Shown: one piece after another, positions 9,037 to 18,534 of the stretch
Layout: every line of letters starts with the position of its first letter
How positions within the stretch are numbered: position 1 is the first letter of the stretch
From: an uncultured Bacillaceae bacterium
GTDB lineage: Bacteria > Bacillota > Bacilli > Bacillales > Caldibacillaceae
NCBI GenBank assembly: GCA_937934645.1
Contig: CALGYZ010000046.1
Coordinates: 39,657-103,656, forward strand
DNA: 64,000 bases
Direction of reading: 5' to 3'
Program-made: the position numbers and the translations under genes
Notes under the pieces: generated by a model
What the model saw: only the letters and a program-made list of their open reading frames with translations
Told to the model about the DNA's origin: nothing
Database searches by the model: none

Positions 9037-9426
9037 AATCCGTCAGGGCTTTGATCACGGACATTTCCGTCCGGTTTTTACTGCTATACGGCCGTGACTT
9101 GGCTCCCTATCGGATATTTCTTTTCGTATTTCCATATATAATGTCCGTTAGGAAGCCTCTATTGGCCACTGAGAAAGTTTTTCCGGTTCATATGCTCGAC
9201 AAACTCTTTCAACCTGACATAAATAATCTTGTTATCCTTATTTATGTCCATTAATGCTCTGCTAACAGACATTCAAAATGGATTTTTCTCTTTCAATGGC
9301 TATTAAAAGTATCGTAACGGACAATTTCTTACTTTTTTCCAGCCACATGTCCATTAGACATCCGCTATTGGACATTCCATCCCGTTGTCTGCGTCCTGTT
9401 GTCCATTAAAAAATGCATCTACTTCA
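9037..9426. repeat. 27-bp palindrome island A (period about 52 bp)
   Basis: Non-coding island between manA and the Asn-synthase-like gene. Eight 27-bp units start at 9037, 9090, 9142, 9193, 9245, 9297, 9348 and 9400, which are intervals of 51-53 bp. The best unit is 9348-9374, with arms TGTCCATTAG and CTATTGGACA. Others are decayed to varying degrees, and the 9400 unit keeps only its left arm. The roughly 25 bp between units is not conserved. The same family appears in islands B and C. Confidence 0.8.
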
Positions 9427-9537
9427 TTATAATACAAAACTGGCATATTTTCCTTTTCCTTCCAATGATACACATCCATTTGTCAGCATTTTGCCTTCCC
9501 CGGGATGTTCCGGGTTCCGGGGCGTAAATTTTACCGG

Positions 9538-11343
9538 TTATTGCCCGTTAACTTTTTTACCGCCCGCGGCATCTCCCGTTTTTCTCCTGTTATCACTCAA
9601 ACTGTACAAAACCTGGATTAAATTTAACTTTTTCAATAGGTCGAACCTCTCCATCAGTTTTTCTGGATCTTTCTCAATAAACACTTCATCGAGCCGGTTG
9701 ATTCCGTCTTTATAAAGATGTAAAGTTTGTTTCCAGGCCTTGCTTTGGAAAACTGCATCCCAGTCCGCCCAGGATCCTTGATTACCGTTGATCACCTTCA
9801 GCTTTTTCAACAATTCTTCCCATAACCAGTAAAAAAATTGAATCCAAATATTGACATACCAGGGAAAGTAGGGAAAACGGCCGTCACCGTGCATTAACCA
9901 TTTAGCCGGCTCCAACAGCGGTTTCGCCACAGCCAGGAACAACTTTCTGTTCATTTTCCACTTTTGCGGAACCGATGCGCTCACTTTTACAATATCTTTT
10001 GACATGAACGGCTCGTAACTTTTAAACAGCCTTCGGTTTCCATAAATATTCGAGATGTTCATATTCATAGAAGCCGGCCAAAGTTCAAACCATTCCCCGG
10101 CCGATTCATGCCGGAATGTTTTCACATAGTTGAAATGGTCGCGGCGGCGCTTTTCGATTTCCGCCAGAACTTCCGGGGAAAAGACGTCATGCTTTAGCGG
10201 ATTGGCTGGTGAATAATGTTTGCTTTTCAAATCCGGTAAAAAAGGCAGCCGGGTGGAGCCGCGGATTTTCCGGATTCTCGCCCCTTTCAACAGGGCATCG
10301 GAGAACAAGCCGCCGAATACAGCCGGATATTCTGCCAGTTTGCAAGTTTTATGGAAAAGATATGTGTGTACATGATGGTATTGAGCGCCGCCGCCGACAA
10401 GCTCGTGGCAAACCGGCAACATATCAATATAATGGGTTTTTTTGCGGAATTTGACGTGAAAACGGGCACCATATGCTTCCGCGGCCTTTTTTGCAATTTT
10501 CCCTTCCCGGTTCATCGAATCCAAAAACACAAAGGCATCCCGGATTTTCTCTTTCGGCAACAGTCCCGAAAGCAGGCGGGAATCTTCACCGGCACTGATA
10601 AACTGGGCGATATGGTCCATTCCCCGGGTGACTTCAACGACGTAGCGGTGTAACGCCTGCCTTACCGTAACGGCCGCTTCATGAATGGATGAGAAAGCCG
10701 TTTTTTCTTCCGGAAGCCAGTAATGTTGTTCCGTGTACCGGTCCGTTTCCCCGTGAATTTCATGCACTGATGCCGGAGCGGCCTGCCTGATGTTTTTGTA
10801 AACGGTGTACGGATAAGTGACGACACCATGCAAAATAAAGTCGGCTTCGGACACCGGATCAATGTTTTCCGCTTCACCGCATACCCCGGCCAATGCGTCG
10901 ACATGGGTGGAAAGCATAATATTTCCGTTTTCTTTATAAATATATACGGGAATAAAAGACATTAAATCGGTAATACAATGCACATCCCCCGTCATTTTAT
11001 GGACGGAAAAAACAACAAAAGGACCGCTCAAATCTTCATCCCATTTCATCTCGCCGGCCAGCCACCGTTCAAAAACCGCCTGGGTTCCCTCGTCACTTGT
11101 CTCATCCCGTAAAAATAAATTATCCCGGAATGTCAGCACCGGACCGCCGATCACGGTAATGATGTACCGCTCCGTTTCGTATGTTTTAAAACCGTTATAC
11201 AAATTACGGCTGACTGCGAGCGATCCCCAAGGACCATGAAATTCTTTAATTCCCGGCCGGTCCCCGTCCAAATAAATCCGGCTGATTTCTTCCGCCAGCA
11301 CTCCTTCTTCCATTCTCTTCCTGGAAAAAATAAAATCACTCAT
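9538..11343 (-). CDS. Asparagine-synthase-like protein
   Basis: 601-aa protein with an N-terminal Ntn-amidotransferase-like region (about 1-180) and a C-terminal asparagine-synthase ATP-pyrophosphatase domain. The PP-loop is modified to ISAGEDS. True glutamine-dependent AsnB needs Cys at position 2. Here the start is M-S-D, so the glutaminase half is probably inactive and the enzyme would use ammonia or another nucleophile, or have another role. The ATG at 11343 is chosen because it overlaps the flippase stop (ATGAGTGA) with a good site upstream. Coupling to a flippase suggests modification of a cell-surface glycan; the substrate is unknown. Confidence 0.72.
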   Translation of the reverse strand: MSDFIFSRKRMEEGVLAEEISRIYLDGDRPGIKEFHGPWGSLAVSRNLYNGFKTYETERYIITVIGGPVLTFRDNLFLRDETSDEGTQAVFERWLAGEMKWDEDLSGPFVVFSVHKMTGDVHCITDLMSFIPVYIYKENGNIMLSTHVDALAGVCGEAENIDPVSEADFILHGVVTYPYTVYKNIRQAAPASVHEIHGETDRYTEQHYWLPEEKTAFSSIHEAAVTVRQALHRYVVEVTRGMDHIAQFISAGEDSRLLSGLLPKEKIRDAFVFLDSMNREGKIAKKAAEAYGARFHVKFRKKTHYIDMLPVCHELVGGGAQYHHVHTYLFHKTCKLAEYPAVFGGLFSDALLKGARIRKIRGSTRLPFLPDLKSKHYSPANPLKHDVFSPEVLAEIEKRRRDHFNYVKTFRHESAGEWFELWPASMNMNISNIYGNRRLFKSYEPFMSKDIVKVSASVPQKWKMNRKLFLAVAKPLLEPAKWLMHGDGRFPYFPWYVNIWIQFFYWLWEELLKKLKVINGNQGSWADWDAVFQSKAWKQTLHLYKDGINRLDEVFIEKDPEKLMERFDLLKKLNLIQVLYSLSDNRRKTGDAAGGKKVNGQ

Positions 11344-12655
11344 TACGCTCGTCACCTGCCGCTTCCATTTCCCGTTTTTGGTCAAATTTTCCGCATAACC
11401 TCAGGGTAATTACAATCAACAGCAAATTCAGCATGGCACCCGTAATTCCGTATAAAGCGACTGCGGTCAAGTCGCTTTTGAAAAGAAAATAACCGGCAGC
11501 CAGCGCCAAAATCCGGATGGCCAGCTGGAATATCGTAAAAACCAGGTGAAATGACTGGGCATGCAAAACGGGCAAGGCCCGGACGCTCGGCTGGTTCATA
11601 AAGGCAAAAAGAATCCAGAGGGAAAGCCACCGGGCATACTCCCCCGCCAGCGTCCATTCGCTGCCGAACACGAAGGCAAACAACCACGGACCGAAAAGAA
11701 TAACGAGTCCATAGGGAACGAGACCGACGAGGGCAAGGGAAAGCGTGGCTTTTCGCACAAGCCGGGTCAGCGGCTCGCCGCAGTTTGCCGCTTCTGAAAT
11801 CCGTGGATAGAACACATCCCCGACGGACTTGCCGATCAATGCCGACGGAACGTTTAACACCGTCCGGCCAATAGAATAAAAACCGGCAGCTGCCGGACCG
11901 AAGAGGGACGTCAGCATCAAAACCGGTATACTTTGCGAAACGGCGTTTAAAAACACTTGCGGCGCTCGGAAAACCGGGAAATCATAATGTTTTTTGGCTA
12001 ATTTTTTCAATGCCGGCCGGTATTGCAACAAATTAAACGTTAACGGTTTCCCCGCCCGCCTCGAAAGCCGGTACATAAGGAAACTGCGCAATCCGTCCTG
12101 AACAGTGGAAAATAATACCAAGACGAGCGCATGGGGATAAATAAAACCGAATCCCGCTTTACCTCCATGAACAAGGAGCGCCTGCACCACCGAAGTGCGC
12201 GCTGACACCTGGAATTGCTTTGTACGGATTAACCATTGCTCCATCACTTGGAGAAGACCACCGAAAAAAATCGCCACCGGAATCAGAAATAAGTAAGAGC
12301 CAATTTCTTCAATATTAAAAACCTCAATGACCGGCTCCCGGAAAATGATAAAAATGAATGCGGATAAGACAGTCATCGCCAGAGTCACAAATACAGATAA
12401 ATGGGCAATTCCTCGGGCATCGCGGTCATCTTCCGGCAGCACAATGGCAATCGGATACGTCAATGCGGCAACCGGTACAAATATACCGATCATGGACACA
12501 AATGTCCCCATAATCCCGTAATTTTCAGGTCCGTACAAACGGGTAATCACCGGCGACAGCAGCATCGCAATAACCTGGGCCGCCGCCGTTCCCGATACCA
12601 TAATAAGCACATTGCGGATAAACGGATGTTTGATTTTTCCTGCAAGCTTCTTCAT
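11336..12655 (-). CDS. Polysaccharide flippase, MOP/Wzx family
   Basis: 439-aa integral membrane protein of the MATE/oligosaccharide flippase superfamily. About twelve to fourteen hydrophobic segments begin with LIMVSGTAAAQVIAMLLSP, and RLYGPENYG after the first helix is a family hallmark. It would move a lipid-linked saccharide across the membrane. The ATG at 12655 follows AAAAGGG, and the long N-terminal extension to 12973 is not supported. Its last 8 nt overlap the start of the Asn-synthase-like gene, so the two are translationally coupled. No glycosyltransferases are adjacent, which is unusual for a Wzx gene. Confidence 0.85.
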   Translation of the reverse strand: MKKLAGKIKHPFIRNVLIMVSGTAAAQVIAMLLSPVITRLYGPENYGIMGTFVSMIGIFVPVAALTYPIAIVLPEDDRDARGIAHLSVFVTLAMTVLSAFIFIIFREPVIEVFNIEEIGSYLFLIPVAIFFGGLLQVMEQWLIRTKQFQVSARTSVVQALLVHGGKAGFGFIYPHALVLVLFSTVQDGLRSFLMYRLSRRAGKPLTFNLLQYRPALKKLAKKHYDFPVFRAPQVFLNAVSQSIPVLMLTSLFGPAAAGFYSIGRTVLNVPSALIGKSVGDVFYPRISEAANCGEPLTRLVRKATLSLALVGLVPYGLVILFGPWLFAFVFGSEWTLAGEYARWLSLWILFAFMNQPSVRALPVLHAQSFHLVFTIFQLAIRILALAAGYFLFKSDLTAVALYGITGAMLNLLLIVITLRLCGKFDQKREMEAAGDERNE

Positions 12656-13023
12656 AATCCCTTTTCGTCCTTTTTTGATGACAGTTTCTATAACTAAGCA
12701 TACCTGTAATTTATTAAACAGAAAACAAGAATCTGTAAAATTTTCCAAATTTCTGCTTAAAAACAGTGCTTCAACCTCTTTCCATTTTACCACCTGGCTC
12801 AACCTTGTAAGTATGATCAAGATAATATATCTCCGAAGCCTAGACAACCGGACGAAATCTGCTCTAACTATACTTTTCCTTATTTTCCCGTTTCTAGTCA
12901 ATAGAATAAAATCATGATAGCACCGGACAGTGAAAGATGAAAAGAGCAGGCACCGGTCCTGCTCCTTCATCATGTATGCTTGTTATAGAAAATGGATTTT
13001 CGGGATTGTTCGGTTTTATTTCA
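12656..13023. other. Gene-free spacer upstream of the flippase
   Basis: 368 bp without a credible gene. It contains the mngB terminator (12936-12970). On the minus strand there is a possible promoter for the flippase operon: TTGTCT about 200 bp upstream of the gene, with TATCTT 17 bp further on. Nothing else was noticed. Confidence 0.4.
12936..12970 (-). terminator. Intrinsic terminator of the mng operon
   Basis: GAGCAGG (12944-12950) pairs with CCTGCTC (12958-12964). Read on the minus strand the stem is followed by TTTTCATCTTT. It lies downstream of mngB. Confidence 0.8.
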
Positions 13024-15627
13024 TTAAAATAATATTGTTTTTACCTGATTTTGCTTCATATTTATATCAACTCTTCCGCCGGATACCGAAAGTTCACCGG
13101 TCTTTTCTTCATTTAAGTTTCCTTCAAAGACTTTATCCTTTCCGACAACTACAGATTGGGTCACCGCTTGTTCACCCGGATTGTACATCCTTAACACAAG
13201 CTCGCCGGAATTCTCGGATTTTTTCAATGTGCTGATCACAGCAGAATTCGTTACTTCTTTCAACAAGCTGAATTGTAAAGGTGTATCAATTCCGGACGGA
13301 TTCAACTTCATTGCATCATAAGGGATTTTATTGTAAGTTCCGATATCTGTTGTATATTCTTTTGCCCTCCGGCTCACACGTCTTAAAATTTCCGGTCCGT
13401 TTACTGTTGTGATGGCAAATTCCAAATCCAGCCCGCCGATCATTTGTGAATCCGGAGTCGGAAGTTTAATTCCGCTCGGCCGTCCCGGTCTGCGGGCCAA
13501 TTCAGCTTTGCCGAGAACGCCAACGCTTCTGAACAGCGTAACCGCAATCGTATCGTACTGATCTCCGACAATTTCATATTCCCGGGTGCTGTTCGTTAAC
13601 ACGAATACCCCGTAATCATCATCTTTTATTCCAACATACGAAAGCATCGGATAAATGGCGTCCGGTCGTTCGGACCAACCTTCTTCCTCCCAAATATCCA
13701 TGGCCGGATCTTTCACATGCCTTTTTATCGTTCCGAACTGATTATCGGCATAGGAAAAACGGGAAGCAATTTGTGCAGGAACATATGCACGCAACCGGTG
13801 GTCTTTGGCACGGTTATTAATTTTTGCCTTAATTTTGATCAGCGGTTTGTCATTTGGCACCGTAATGTTCCAGGTGACCTGGACTTCGCTGCTTCGTTTA
13901 CCTGATTTCCGTTCGTTTAAATCAGCCGGAACCGGTAAAGTCAGCTGGATTTCAATGTTTCCTTCATACTGATTTTGGACCGCTTTCCATTCTGCCTGTA
14001 CATCACGGCTGTAGATCGGATGATCATTCTCAAGCGGTGAGTAATCATATTCATCACCATCATCACCGCTGTTTTCCAGCAACAGAACTTGTTTAAATTC
14101 CTTGTTTGCCTGTTTGTCAGTTATGTTTAATGTTCCGTTATCATTCACCGTGATGGAGTAATAATCCGTCTCAATGACTTTCTTTTCTTCCAGTGTATGT
14201 CCCGGCAATGTGTTTTCCTCTGTTACAAAATAAGTCTTATATCCCATTGCCGGAATCTCATCGGAAAACTGAACGGTATATTTGTAGAAAGGATCATAGT
14301 TTCCATAATGGACGATTTGCCGGTCGATTAATCCCGGGTCCATCTCTTCTTTTTTCAATATTTCAAACTCGATTTTCTTTCCGCCGCAATCTTCAAGGCC
14401 AAAAACAGGCAGCTTTGTAATTATGGTCGCAGTAACCGTTTCATGCCGATCATACGGAAGCAGGTTAAATGCGGTCAACCGGTCCTCTTTCCGCTCCGTT
14501 TGGATGGAGTCGGTAATTTTTCTCTTGTAAAAATCAATGAGCCTGTCCGTTTTTTCCTCGGCAATGAACAGCCGGTTTAAAATCTCCCGGTGAACTTTGT
14601 CGGAACAGCAGCATCCGATACTGTCGTGGGCATGGTTTTTCATGATTTCTTTCCAGATTAATTCAATCAGACCGTGATGATACTCAAAGCCCAGACTGTA
14701 TGCGATGGAAGCCAGCGGTTCCAATATATTAGTAATTTTATTTTCTACCCGTGTATTTGCCGCTTTAATATCCATCCGGGTGGAATAGATGCTGCGGTGT
14801 ACCCGCATATACTTTCCGTCCAAAAACTCTCCCCGGATCACCGGCAGATTTTCATTTTTTTCAATTTCTTTTAACAGATTATCATAATTGCTCAGGAAAA
14901 ACTCTCGGTCCGGATACAGTTTTCTGAGCTTTTCCATGATGGTAAAAATATTTTTTTGAATCGGCATTTGATCATGCCCGTTAGGCACTAGAATATGCTC
15001 ACTCGTTGCGCCCCTGTCCAGAACGGAAAAGTATTTATCCATCCGTTCCTTCAATTCCTCTTCATCTTCCGGTAAGTATTTCCCGATGGCATAGCCGAGC
15101 GGGAGCAACTGGACCAGCACCCTGGATCCGTCGTCACTTTCCCAGTAAAACTCGGTTCGGTCGGTACCATGCCGTTCGGACGTCCCCCGCCAGAAAATGG
15201 AGTATTCAATGTCGAAACCATTTAAAATCATGGGCATCTGGGAAGATTGTCCGAAAGAGTCCGGAAGATAACCAATCATCATCGGATTGCCGAATTCCTT
15301 ACTGTCTTTCAATCCGTACAATAAGTTCCGGACAATGGATTCAGCACCCACAACCATTTCATCCGTCTGAGTATACCAGGGTCCGATGATTAATTTTCCT
15401 TGTTGGACAAGTTTCTTTACCCGTTCTTTATTTTCCGGTTTGACGGCAAAATAGTCTTCCAAAACTGCCGTTTGCCCGTCTAACACGTAATATGGATAAT
15501 CCGGATTATTCTCCAGCATGTCCATAATTTCTTCCATATTATTTACAAGCAATATACGGGACTCTTCCGTGGAAAAATACCATTCCCGGTCCCAATGCAT
15601 GTGCGGGACAATATGCACTTTCTTCAC
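13024..15627 (-). CDS. mngB: GH38 alpha-mannosidase, probable mannosylglycerate hydrolase
   Basis: 867-aa zinc-dependent glycoside hydrolase family 38 enzyme. The N-terminal PHMHWDREW holds zinc ligands H9 and H11, and D123 in YLPDSFGQ is the expected nucleophile. The HDSIGCCCSDKVHREI block follows, then a large beta-sandwich C-terminus. In E. coli, MngB cleaves phosphorylated 2-O-alpha-mannosylglycerate to mannose-6-P and glycerate. The adjacent EIIABC and the nearby glycerate kinase support the same role here. A general alpha-mannosidase role cannot be excluded from sequence alone. It lies 24 bp downstream of mngA. Confidence 0.85.
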   Translation of the reverse strand: MKKVHIVPHMHWDREWYFSTEESRILLVNNMEEIMDMLENNPDYPYYVLDGQTAVLEDYFAVKPENKERVKKLVQQGKLIIGPWYTQTDEMVVGAESIVRNLLYGLKDSKEFGNPMMIGYLPDSFGQSSQMPMILNGFDIEYSIFWRGTSERHGTDRTEFYWESDDGSRVLVQLLPLGYAIGKYLPEDEEELKERMDKYFSVLDRGATSEHILVPNGHDQMPIQKNIFTIMEKLRKLYPDREFFLSNYDNLLKEIEKNENLPVIRGEFLDGKYMRVHRSIYSTRMDIKAANTRVENKITNILEPLASIAYSLGFEYHHGLIELIWKEIMKNHAHDSIGCCCSDKVHREILNRLFIAEEKTDRLIDFYKRKITDSIQTERKEDRLTAFNLLPYDRHETVTATIITKLPVFGLEDCGGKKIEFEILKKEEMDPGLIDRQIVHYGNYDPFYKYTVQFSDEIPAMGYKTYFVTEENTLPGHTLEEKKVIETDYYSITVNDNGTLNITDKQANKEFKQVLLLENSGDDGDEYDYSPLENDHPIYSRDVQAEWKAVQNQYEGNIEIQLTLPVPADLNERKSGKRSSEVQVTWNITVPNDKPLIKIKAKINNRAKDHRLRAYVPAQIASRFSYADNQFGTIKRHVKDPAMDIWEEEGWSERPDAIYPMLSYVGIKDDDYGVFVLTNSTREYEIVGDQYDTIAVTLFRSVGVLGKAELARRPGRPSGIKLPTPDSQMIGGLDLEFAITTVNGPEILRRVSRRAKEYTTDIGTYNKIPYDAMKLNPSGIDTPLQFSLLKEVTNSAVISTLKKSENSGELVLRMYNPGEQAVTQSVVVGKDKVFEGNLNEEKTGELSVSGGRVDINMKQNQVKTILF

Positions 15628-15651
15628 TAAGCTTCACTCCCGTTGTTAAAT

Positions 15652-17595
15652 TTAAGCAGCCATCTTTTTCTGTTCTTCTTTCTTTATTTTTCCTTTCCTT
15701 GTGGCGATCAAAAGGAACATTGAAATTGCAGCACCTAAAATAGCAGCACCGAGCCAGATGATGCCTGCCAGTATAATCGGTTGTCCGTCCAACAATGCAA
15801 GGGAGAAAATTCCTGCTCCCGGAACACTCAGCTCTACGCCGAGGTATGCGACGATAGCGCCGGTGACCACCGATCCGGCAATGAACGAAGGAAGTACCCG
15901 CAGCGGGTCTCTGATAGCGAACGGAATCGCTCCTTCCGTGATGCCGGCAAGACCGAGCAACCATGTTTGTTTACCGATTTCCTGTTCTTCTTTCGTGAAA
16001 TATTGCTTTCCTAAGGCAGTGGCCCCTGTTACTGAAAAGGCAGAAACCATTTTTACCGATGCAAAGGCTGCATACGGAACAAAGTTTCCGTTGGCCATTG
16101 ATGCAATGCAAAACGCGTAAGCAGCTTTGTTTACCGGACCGCCGAGGTCAAAGGACACCATTGCGCCGATGACCGCTCCTAGAATCAGGGCGTTTGTCGT
16201 TCCAGCGAGTCCGTCAAGCCAGCTTGTCAAACTCTCGTTAATCCATGCCAGCGGTTCGCCGATGACAAATAACATGACCGAACCGACAACAAGTGTACCG
16301 ACTACGGGGTATACCCAGAAACTGACAAAACCGGCAAAGGTACCTTTCGGCTGTACATACGTTTTCAACCATTTTAAAAAGTAACCGGCCAACAGACCGC
16401 CCAGCATTCCGCCTAAAAATCCGCTGCCAATCAAGTTCGCCGCCAGCCCTGCTGCAAAACCGGGACCCAACGCTGGCTTGTCGGCAATGGAATAGGCCAT
16501 ATATGCGGCTAATACCGGAACCATTAATTGTCCGAGCAGACCGCCTCCGAGCTGCCTTAACAGCCAGAGCCATGAACCTTCCGTATCATAAAGCTCCTGG
16601 AGTCCAAAGGCCTGGGCAATAAAGACGGCGGCTGTTAATGTCATACCACCGGCAATGATGATCGGAATCATGTAAGAAATACCGGTTAACAGAGAATCCT
16701 TCACTTCGGTTCTCCAGGATTTTTTATTTAAATTTCCTATTTCAGAAGTTTCCGAAGATTTTGACTGTTTATATTCACCTTTTTCCTGTTTATCCGACAA
16801 CTCTACCGCTCTTTGAACGATTGCCTTTGCGTTTTTTAACGGATCGGCAACTGTTGTTTGAATTTGCGGCAGATGGCTGTAACGCTCTTCACCTTTTATG
16901 GCGACATCATTGGCCAAAATGACCGCATCAGCCTTTTTCAACAATTCAACCGAATGTTCGTCTTCAATTCCATTAGCGCCTTGTTTTTCAACATAGACTT
17001 CCGCACCGAGTTCTTTTCCGGCTTGTACTAAAGCTTCGGCAGCCATATACGTATGGGCAATACCGGCCGGACATGCGGTGACGGCCAAAATAGTTTTATT
17101 TGTTTTGTTTTTTGCAGCGCTCACATTTTCCTTCTTCTCAAATTCATCCAAATGATGATAAAGTTCTTCACTGCTTGTTGATTTCAACAATAAATTTTTA
17201 TACGAAGGATTTGTTAAGCGTGTCACTAACTCTGCCAGTACATTTAAATGCGTGCTTCCGGCTTCTGTTTCCGGAATGGCAAGCAGAAAAACAATTTCGA
17301 CTTTATTGTCTGGATCAATGCTTTCCCAATCTGAAAGCGGTGTTTTTAATGTTGCTACGGCAAACGCGGCTTCCTTCACCGCTGTGGATTTCCCGTGGGG
17401 AATCGCCAGTCCGCCTTCAAAACCGGTGGGAGACAGTTTTTCCCGCTCATATACCGCTTGGAGAAAATCACTTTCAGATGTTAATTTTCCTGCTTCATAA
17501 AGTTTCTTTACTAAATGATTGATCACTTCATCTTTTGACCTGAATTCGCTTCCAACTTGAATTAAATCAGGTGAAGTTAGTGATCTGAGTTCCAC
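15652..17595 (-). CDS. mngA: PTS fructose-family EIIABC, probable mannosylglycerate transporter
   Basis: 647-aa three-domain PTS permease. EIIA is at 1-150 with H67 in GLAIPHG. EIIB is at about 167-270 with C175 in VTACPAGIAHTYMAAEAL. The EIIC membrane domain is at about 300-630. It imports and phosphorylates its sugar, which by pairing with MngB is probably 2-O-alpha-mannosyl-D-glycerate. The GTG at 17595 is preferred, with AAGGAAGGTG 7 nt upstream; ATG codons near 17640 have no binding site. It is preceded by an RpiR regulator and a strong palindrome. Confidence 0.85.
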   Translation of the reverse strand: MELRSLTSPDLIQVGSEFRSKDEVINHLVKKLYEAGKLTSESDFLQAVYEREKLSPTGFEGGLAIPHGKSTAVKEAAFAVATLKTPLSDWESIDPDNKVEIVFLLAIPETEAGSTHLNVLAELVTRLTNPSYKNLLLKSTSSEELYHHLDEFEKKENVSAAKNKTNKTILAVTACPAGIAHTYMAAEALVQAGKELGAEVYVEKQGANGIEDEHSVELLKKADAVILANDVAIKGEERYSHLPQIQTTVADPLKNAKAIVQRAVELSDKQEKGEYKQSKSSETSEIGNLNKKSWRTEVKDSLLTGISYMIPIIIAGGMTLTAAVFIAQAFGLQELYDTEGSWLWLLRQLGGGLLGQLMVPVLAAYMAYSIADKPALGPGFAAGLAANLIGSGFLGGMLGGLLAGYFLKWLKTYVQPKGTFAGFVSFWVYPVVGTLVVGSVMLFVIGEPLAWINESLTSWLDGLAGTTNALILGAVIGAMVSFDLGGPVNKAAYAFCIASMANGNFVPYAAFASVKMVSAFSVTGATALGKQYFTKEEQEIGKQTWLLGLAGITEGAIPFAIRDPLRVLPSFIAGSVVTGAIVAYLGVELSVPGAGIFSLALLDGQPIILAGIIWLGAAILGAAISMFLLIATRKGKIKKEEQKKMAA

Positions 17596-17648
17596 TGTAA
17601 TCACCTTCCTTACGGGGATGTTTTTTTGTAAATTCATCATAACAGAAG

Positions 17649-17680
17649 AAAAATAAGAAGAACCGATTCTTCTTATTTTT
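17649..17680. promoter_or_regulatory. Perfect 14-bp inverted repeat in the mngA leader
   Basis: AAAAATAAGAAGAA (17649-17662) and its exact reverse complement (17667-17680) flank a 4-nt loop. It lies about 55 bp upstream of the mngA start and 37 bp after the regulator stop. It could be an operator for the RpiR protein, or an intrinsic terminator or attenuator, since the second arm ends in five T on either strand. Confidence 0.6.
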
Positions 17681-17717
17681 ATACAAAGGTTTTTATTTAA
17701 AAAATTTTTCTGTGTAT

Positions 17718-18458
17718 TTATGCACGAAACGAATACAACTTCCAAAATTTTTGAGATAATGCTTGTAAAACGATCATAACGGGCGTGTGGTCCGTTATGT
17801 TATACCCGTTTAATTCCTGGTAGGGAGCGTAACAGTATAACTTATAATCGGCTAACTTCTGGAGGGGGTTACGGTTAAAATGAGTGAGTGTAATAATCTG
17901 TACATTACGCTTTTTCGCTTCCTCAGCCATTTCCAATACTTGGGATGTTTTCCCAGATAAGCTGATTAAAAATAAAACATCTCTCTCACCCATTTCTTTT
18001 ATTAAATGAAGATTTTCATGACGGTGGATAAAAAAATAAGCGGTTTTTCCAACAACACGCAAATTTTTAACCATCATATTGCAAAAGTCCGCATTGTCCC
18101 CCGCACCGAAAAACAAAACGTATTTTGCATCTTTTATTAGTTTTGCGGTAACCATTAAAATTTCTTCATCAAGCAATTCGAAGGTTTTTTGAATATAATG
18201 GTAAGATGTATTTTCTACGGCGGTCTTTCCCTGGGTCATTTCATCCTTCAAACTGCTTTTCAAGTGGGAAAAGCCGTCATACCCGAGTTTTTTCGACAGA
18301 CGCATAATGGTATTTGGAACCGTATACATTCTTTTGGCGAGACTTTGAATGGACATCCCGGTGACTTCCGCTGTATTTTCCAATATATATTCAATAATCT
18401 GGTCATCGGTATCATTCAATTTATACTCATATTTTTGGATGCGCTCTTTGAATAGCAT
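17718..18458 (-). CDS. MurR/RpiR-family transcriptional regulator
   Basis: 246-aa regulator with an N-terminal RpiR-type HTH (about 15-75, including SIQSLAKRMYTVPNTIMRLSKKLG) and a C-terminal SIS sugar-isomerase domain (about 105-230, with SLSGKTSQVLEMAEEAKKRN). SIS domains bind phosphosugars. The likely effector is a mannosylglycerate-derived phosphosugar, and the likely targets are mngAB and the divergent glycerate kinase. The ATG at 18458 follows GTGAGGTG; GTG and TTG codons just upstream overlap that site. Confidence 0.87.
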   Translation of the reverse strand: MLFKERIQKYEYKLNDTDDQIIEYILENTAEVTGMSIQSLAKRMYTVPNTIMRLSKKLGYDGFSHLKSSLKDEMTQGKTAVENTSYHYIQKTFELLDEEILMVTAKLIKDAKYVLFFGAGDNADFCNMMVKNLRVVGKTAYFFIHRHENLHLIKEMGERDVLFLISLSGKTSQVLEMAEEAKKRNVQIITLTHFNRNPLQKLADYKLYCYAPYQELNGYNITDHTPVMIVLQALSQKFWKLYSFRA

Positions 18459-18534
18459 ATTCAACACCTCACTTTCTCTTTATTATATCAGGATTGTGTT
18501 CACGATAACATTCTGTTTTTTTGGAGGGATTGAT
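18459..18534. promoter_or_regulatory. Divergent promoter region, rpiR / glycerate kinase
   Basis: This 76-bp intergenic segment must hold the promoters for both directions. It contains an AT-rich block (TTTATTATATCA) and a small palindrome TGTT-N6-AACA (18497-18510) that could be a regulator half-site pair. Confidence 0.4.

Noticed and set aside
9037..9426. CRISPR array, because of regularly spaced palindromic repeats with unique sequence between them
   Set aside because: Repeat copies within one island differ strongly from each other, the palindromes are not near-identical, and no cas genes are present in the window. CRISPR repeats are normally nearly identical within an array.
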